From the NCBI GenBank assembly GCA_964633225.1, contig CAZWFQ010000144.1, positions 1 through 5,739 on the forward strand: a DNA stretch of 5,739 nucleotides. Direction: 5' to 3'. The position numbers were made by a program, and so were the translations under genes. Origin of the DNA: JAKQIM01 sp964633225. Its GTDB lineage: Bacteria > Chloroflexota > Anaerolineae > Anaerolineales > UBA4823. Positions 5,731-5,739 of the stretch are shown here, in pieces. A model generated the notes under the pieces. It did no database searches. It was not told the origin of the DNA and saw only the letters and a list, made by a program, of their open reading frames with translations. Position 1 is the first letter of the stretch. Each line of letters starts with the position of its first letter.

Positions 5731-5739
5731 GCATCCTGT

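Overview
The window is a compact, high-GC bacterial segment in which every supportable gene lies on the minus strand, so it is transcribed from right to left. In transcription order it holds: a class I SAM-dependent methyltransferase joined in frame to a DinB/ClbS-like four-helix domain (about 5695 to 4367); a secreted lipoprotein with a Thr/Pro-rich stalk and a beta-propeller-like body (4370 to 2727); a membrane-anchored SRPBCC (START-like) protein (2716 to 2024); a serine carboxypeptidase of peptidase family S10 (1940 to 432); and a GNAT acetyltransferase cut off by the left edge of the window (425 to 1). There are no RNA genes, CRISPR arrays, insertion sequences or transposases.

The likely source is a member of the Chloroflexota, perhaps Anaerolineae. 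This is inferred from the high GC content, the lipoprotein with a TPTP-type linker directly after the lipobox, and the mix of methyltransferase, DinB, SRPBCC and COG2939-type carboxypeptidase genes typical of those genomes. No marker gene in the window proves it.

The first three genes look translationally coupled. The methyltransferase-DinB stop and the lipoprotein start overlap as ATGA. The lipoprotein stop is embedded in the Shine-Dalgarno sequence of the SRPBCC gene (TAAGGAG). An 83-bp AT-richer gap carrying a small repeat-like element then precedes the carboxypeptidase, whose stop lies 6 nt from the acetyltransferase ATG. All five could be one transcript, or the carboxypeptidase-acetyltransferase pair could have its own promoter in the 83-bp gap. 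No convincing promoter or terminator is visible there.

The gene set does not spell out a known pathway. It is a mix of small-molecule-modifying enzyme families (methyltransferase, acetyltransferase, DinB/ClbS-like), envelope proteins (lipoprotein, SRPBCC) and a peptidase. The most interesting feature is the methyltransferase-DinB junction. It reads in frame but contains what look like relics of a separate gene start (extended -10-like sequence, Shine-Dalgarno, ATG), and a single CGA-to-TGA difference would restore two genes. I see no strong evidence for an undescribed defence or mobile system here.
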